Part shown: positions 60,932 to 64,000 of the stretch, piece by piece
Layout of the letters: every line of letters begins with the position of its first letter
How positions within the stretch are numbered: the first letter of the stretch is position 1
Assembly: GCF_001421565.1 (NCBI RefSeq)
Contig: NZ_LMKQ01000001.1
Location: 867,651 to 931,650, forward strand
Reading direction: 5' to 3'
Length of the DNA stretch: 64,000 bases
Origin: Agromyces sp. Leaf222
GTDB taxonomy: Bacteria > Actinomycetota > Actinomycetes > Actinomycetales > Microbacteriaceae
Translations under genes and position numbers: made by a program
Notes under the pieces: model-generated
The model's input: the letters and a program-made list of their open reading frames with translations, nothing else
Database searches by the model: none
What the model was told of the DNA's origin: nothing

Positions 60932-62634
60932 CCGAGACTCCGAGCGGGATCGTGCTCGAACTGGATCGCGTGTCCATCGCGACGTCGGCCGCGGCCGATG
61001 CTCGCACCCTCGTGCACGACTGCACGCTGCAGGTGCACGCCGGCGAGGCGCTCGGCCTCGTGGGGGAGTCGGGGTCGGGCAAGACGCTCTCGACCCGCGC
61101 GGTCGCCGGCCTGCTGCCCGAGGGGTTCGCGGTCGGCGGCACGATCCGCATCGACGGCGAGGACCTCTCGCTGCTGCCGCCCGCGCGACTCCGCGACGTG
61201 CGGGCTCGACGCCTCGGCATGGTGTTCCAGACGCCGCGCGCGCACCTCAACCCGTTCCGCACGATCGGCGACTTCATGACCGAGGCGCTCGTCTCGGTCG
61301 CGGGGGAGCGAGCGGATGCCGCGGCCGGGCGTGCCATCGACCTGCTCGACGAGGTCGGGGTGCCCGACCCCTCTCGGCGCATGCGCCAGCGGCCGGGCGA
61401 CCTCTCGGGCGGACTGCTGCAGCGCGTCATGATCGCCGCGACGCTCGCCATGGACCCGCGGATCCTGCTCGCCGACGAGATCACCACCGCCCTCGACGTC
61501 ACGACGCAGGAGGAGGTCATGGCGGTCATCGCCGACCTGCGCCGCCACCGCGACCTCGCGATGCTCTTCATCACGCACGACCTGCCGCTCGCCGGCGCGG
61601 TCTGCGATCGTGTCGTCGTGATGAACCAGGGCCGCACCGTCGAGACGCTTCCGGCGGCGGGCATGCGCGAGCGGGCGAGCGACCCGTACACGATACGGCT
61701 GCTGTCGGCGTCGATGCCCGCCGACGAGGTGCGCCCCACCGGCACGCCTGCCGAGCCGATCCTGCGCGTCGACGGGCTGCGCAAGACGTTCCGGGTGCGC
61801 GCCGCCCAGGGCTTCGGGCACGACGAGTTCGTCGCCGTCGACGACGTCGGCTTCGAGCTCGCCCCCGGCGGGTCGCTCGGCATCGTCGGCGAGAGCGGAT
61901 CGGGCAAGTCGACCACCGCGCGCATCATCTGCGGCCTCGAGTCGGCGGATGCCGGTTCGGTCACCGTCAAGGGCGAGGACTGGACGCGCCCGGCGCGCGG
62001 GGCGCGCGGCCGCCGCCGCCGAGCCCGCATCGCGCAGATGGTGTTCCAAGACCCGTACCAGTCGCTGGATCCGCGCCAGACCGTGCGCGGTTGCCTCACC
62101 GAGGCCGTCGCCCTGCACCGGCCGAAGGCAGGCCGCGTCGAGCTGACGGCCCGGGTCGACGAGTTGCTCGCGAACGTCGCACTCGATGCGGCGCTCGCCG
62201 ACCGGCATCCGCGCGCCCTCTCGGGTGGACAGCGGCAGCGCGTCACCATCGCGAGGTCGCTCGCCGCCGAGCCCGAGATCCTGGTGCTCGACGAGGCGGT
62301 CTCGGCGCTCGACGTCACCACCCAGGTCGAGGTGCTGACGCTGCTCGACGGCATCCGCCGCTCGACCGGGGTCGCGCTGCTCATGATCTCGCACGACCTG
62401 AACACCGTGCGACGCTTGTGCGACGAGGTCGTCGTCATGCGGTCGGGCCTCATCGTCGAGCAGGGTCCGATCGCCGACGTGCTCTACCGCCCCACGGCCG
62501 AGTACACGAGGATGCTGCTCGATTCGATCCCCCGCGAGGGATGGGTGCCGCGACGCCGGCGCCCCGCCCGAACCGGTGCCCTGCCCAGTGTCGCCACATC
62601 GACGACCGCCATCCCCCGAGGAGGAACCCCGTGA
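60928..62634 (+). CDS. Fused dual ATP-binding subunit of the oligopeptide-type importer (DppD-DppF)
   Basis: A 568-residue cytosolic protein with two complete ABC cassettes. The first has 'GESGSGKTL', signature 'LSGGLLQRVMIA' and Walker B 'LLADEITTALD', with Ile in place of the usual Pro. The second has 'GESGSGKST', 'LSGGQRQRVTIA' and 'LVLDEAVSALD'. It powers the DppBC-like permeases. An Arg/Pro-rich linker to the C-terminus follows the second cassette. Single-chain dual ATPases of this kind are common in actinobacterial Opp systems. Confidence 0.93.
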   Translation: MTETPSGIVLELDRVSIATSAAADARTLVHDCTLQVHAGEALGLVGESGSGKTLSTRAVAGLLPEGFAVGGTIRIDGEDLSLLPPARLRDVRARRLGMVFQTPRAHLNPFRTIGDFMTEALVSVAGERADAAAGRAIDLLDEVGVPDPSRRMRQRPGDLSGGLLQRVMIAATLAMDPRILLADEITTALDVTTQEEVMAVIADLRRHRDLAMLFITHDLPLAGAVCDRVVVMNQGRTVETLPAAGMRERASDPYTIRLLSASMPADEVRPTGTPAEPILRVDGLRKTFRVRAAQGFGHDEFVAVDDVGFELAPGGSLGIVGESGSGKSTTARIICGLESADAGSVTVKGEDWTRPARGARGRRRRARIAQMVFQDPYQSLDPRQTVRGCLTEAVALHRPKAGRVELTARVDELLANVALDAALADRHPRALSGGQRQRVTIARSLAAEPEILVLDEAVSALDVTTQVEVLTLLDGIRRSTGVALLMISHDLNTVRRLCDEVVVMRSGLIVEQGPIADVLYRPTAEYTRMLLDSIPREGWVPRRRRPARTGALPSVATSTTAIPRGGTP

Positions 62635-64000
62635 CCGAATCCCAGCTCCGGCAGCCCGCGTCCGCGCCCGCGTCCGCGCCTGACCCCGGGCAGCCCGAGC
62701 CCTGGAGGCTGGGTGCCCGCGAGCTCGCCCGGCGGGTGCGTTCTGGCGAGCTGACGGCCGTCGCCGTGATCGAGGCGCACCTCGCGCGCATCGACGCCGT
62801 GAACCCCGCGGTCGGCGCGGCCACGGTCGTCTTCGCCGACCGTGCGCGCGAGCTCGCCGCAGCGATCGACGCGCGCATCGCCGCGGGCGAGGAGGTCGGC
62901 CCGCTCGCCGGCGTGCCGATCAGCGTCAAGGAGAACATCGACCTCACCTGGTCGGCGTCCACGCAGGGCTGGACCTTCCTCGCCGGTGCGGTGCCGCCCG
63001 AGAACGCGACCTTCGTCGACCGCCTGCTCGCGGCCGGGGCGATCCCGATCGCGCGCGGCAACATGCCCGACTTCGGGCTGCGCTGGGACACCGTCAACGA
63101 CCTCTTCGGCCGCACGAACAACCCGTGGGACCCCGAGCGGGTGCCGGGCGGATCGAGCGGCGGCGACGCGGTCGCGGTCGCGACGGGCATGGCCGCGATC
63201 GGTCTCGGCAACGACTACGGCGGATCGCTGCGGCTGCCCGCGTATGCCGCGGGCGTCTGCGCACTGCGGCCATCGGCCGGCCGCGTGCCCGCGCCGTCGC
63301 TCGTCGTCGAGCCGCTGCCGCTCTCGCTGCAGATGTTCGCCGTGAACGGCCCGATCGCCAGGCACGTCGACGACCTCGACCTCGCGTTCTCGCTCATGCA
63401 CGGCGCCGACGGGCGCGACCCCCTCGTCGTGACCGTGCCGCACCCGTCGACCTACGAAGGGGTGCGCCGCGTCGCCGTCGTGCGCGATCCGCTCGGCTGG
63501 GGCGTGGAGCCGCAGGTCGCCGAGGCGATCGAGCGTGCGGCGTCGGCGCTCGCCGCAGCGGGCTGGGAGGTCGTCGACGCCGAGCCGCCCATGCTCGAGG
63601 ACGCGGCCGTGATGTGGCGCCAGCTGTCCGTCACCGAGATGGTGGGCGCGTTCCGACCCGGCGGCCTGCCGGCGCCGCTCAGCGACGGCGCGACGCGGTA
63701 CTTCCTCGACAACGCCTCCGAGACGCACGTGCTCGAGTCGGGCGACGAGTACGGCGGAGCCTGGGCGCAGCGCGTCGTCGTCGCGGCCGCGTGGGCGAGG
63801 TTCCAGTCCGAGCACCCGATCGTGCTCGGGCCGGTGTCGACGAGGCGGATGCCGCGCATCGGCGTCGATCTCTCAGGCCCCGCCGCGACGACCGAACTCT
63901 GGCGCGACCACCGCCTGCTCGTGGCCGTGAACTTCCTCGGCCTGCCCTCGGTCGCCGTGCCCACCGGACTCGACGACGAGGGCCTGCCGACGGGCGTGCA
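62631..64000 (+). CDS. Amidase-signature enzyme, 3' end outside window
   Basis: The frame is open from GTG 62631 to the window edge (456 codons seen), preceded by GAGGAGG. The Ser-cisSer-Lys triad of the amidase signature family is visible: Lys100 ('ISVKENID'), Ser175 ('GGSSGGD') and nucleophile Ser199 ('NDYGGSLRLPA'). It hydrolyses an amide, probably one imported by the upstream transporter. A short Ala-Ser-Pro repeat starts the protein. It overlaps the ATPase gene by four bases. Confidence 0.92.
   Translation, partial: MTESQLRQPASAPASAPDPGQPEPWRLGARELARRVRSGELTAVAVIEAHLARIDAVNPAVGAATVVFADRARELAAAIDARIAAGEEVGPLAGVPISVKENIDLTWSASTQGWTFLAGAVPPENATFVDRLLAAGAIPIARGNMPDFGLRWDTVNDLFGRTNNPWDPERVPGGSSGGDAVAVATGMAAIGLGNDYGGSLRLPAYAAGVCALRPSAGRVPAPSLVVEPLPLSLQMFAVNGPIARHVDDLDLAFSLMHGADGRDPLVVTVPHPSTYEGVRRVAVVRDPLGWGVEPQVAEAIERAASALAAAGWEVVDAEPPMLEDAAVMWRQLSVTEMVGAFRPGGLPAPLSDGATRYFLDNASETHVLESGDEYGGAWAQRVVVAAAWARFQSEHPIVLGPVSTRRMPRIGVDLSGPAATTELWRDHRLLVAVNFLGLPSVAVPTGLDDEGLPTGV

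Overview
The window is high-GC DNA with the gene style of an actinobacterium: GTG starts, four-base stop/start overlaps, GAC/GCC/CTC-rich codons. It most resembles Microbacteriaceae, and a relative of Agromyces would fit. That placement is an inference from sequence style and gene content, not from a marker gene. I find no rRNA, tRNA, CRISPR array, transposase or prophage gene. Coding density is about 95 percent, and the longest stretch without a convincing gene is about 365 bp (51815-52179).

Left part (1-12300). The 3' end of a secreted Ig-like protein and a shared terminator are followed by a solitary ectB, which probably supplies diaminobutyrate for the cell wall. Next come a sufS-sufU pair, an SGNH hydrolase with a squalene-cyclase-fold protein, two converging GNAT genes, DUF4287, a cupin and an ArsR-like regulator. 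A translationally coupled operon (8841-12278) then encodes three proteins with SipW/TasA-type signal segments, a SipW-type signal peptidase and a C-terminally anchored surface protein.

Central part (12300-45500). An ArsR-SRPBCC-SDR operon with a predicted leaderless promoter comes first. A large deoxy-sugar and plant-glycan locus follows. Its enzymes include a secreted beta-helix enzyme (GH141-like), a GH95 alpha-L-fucosidase/galactosidase carrying two inserted discoidin modules and, further right, a PL9 pectate lyase. A GntR/FCD regulator and a CUT1 sugar importer without its own ATPase head an unbroken catabolic operon: enolase-superfamily enzyme, metallo-hydrolase, Gfo/Idh oxidoreductase, class III CoA-transferase, a leaderless solute-binding-protein homologue, enoyl-CoA hydratase, 2-keto-3-deoxy-sugar-acid dehydratase and semialdehyde dehydrogenase. 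A second block (29885-36496) looks like the non-phosphorylative L-fucose route: aldose dehydrogenase, lactonase, SDR, diketo-acid hydrolase and mutarotase, with its own FCD regulator. The two blocks together could oxidise L-fucose, L-galactose and D-arabinose, which share stereochemistry at C2-C4. The CoA-transferase/hydratase/SBP-like trio has no place in known versions of this route and is the best candidate for undescribed biochemistry.

Right part (45500-64000). The PL9 lyase is under a promoter with two LacI-type operators. It is followed by a metallo-hydrolase, a GNAT, an aminoacyl-tRNA-synthetase-like orphan, and an epoxide hydrolase divergent from a WYL regulator. A TetR regulator is divergent from a last operon that couples a CocE/NonD acyl hydrolase, DUF3237, a complete oligopeptide-type ABC importer with fused ATPases, and an amidase cut by the window edge.
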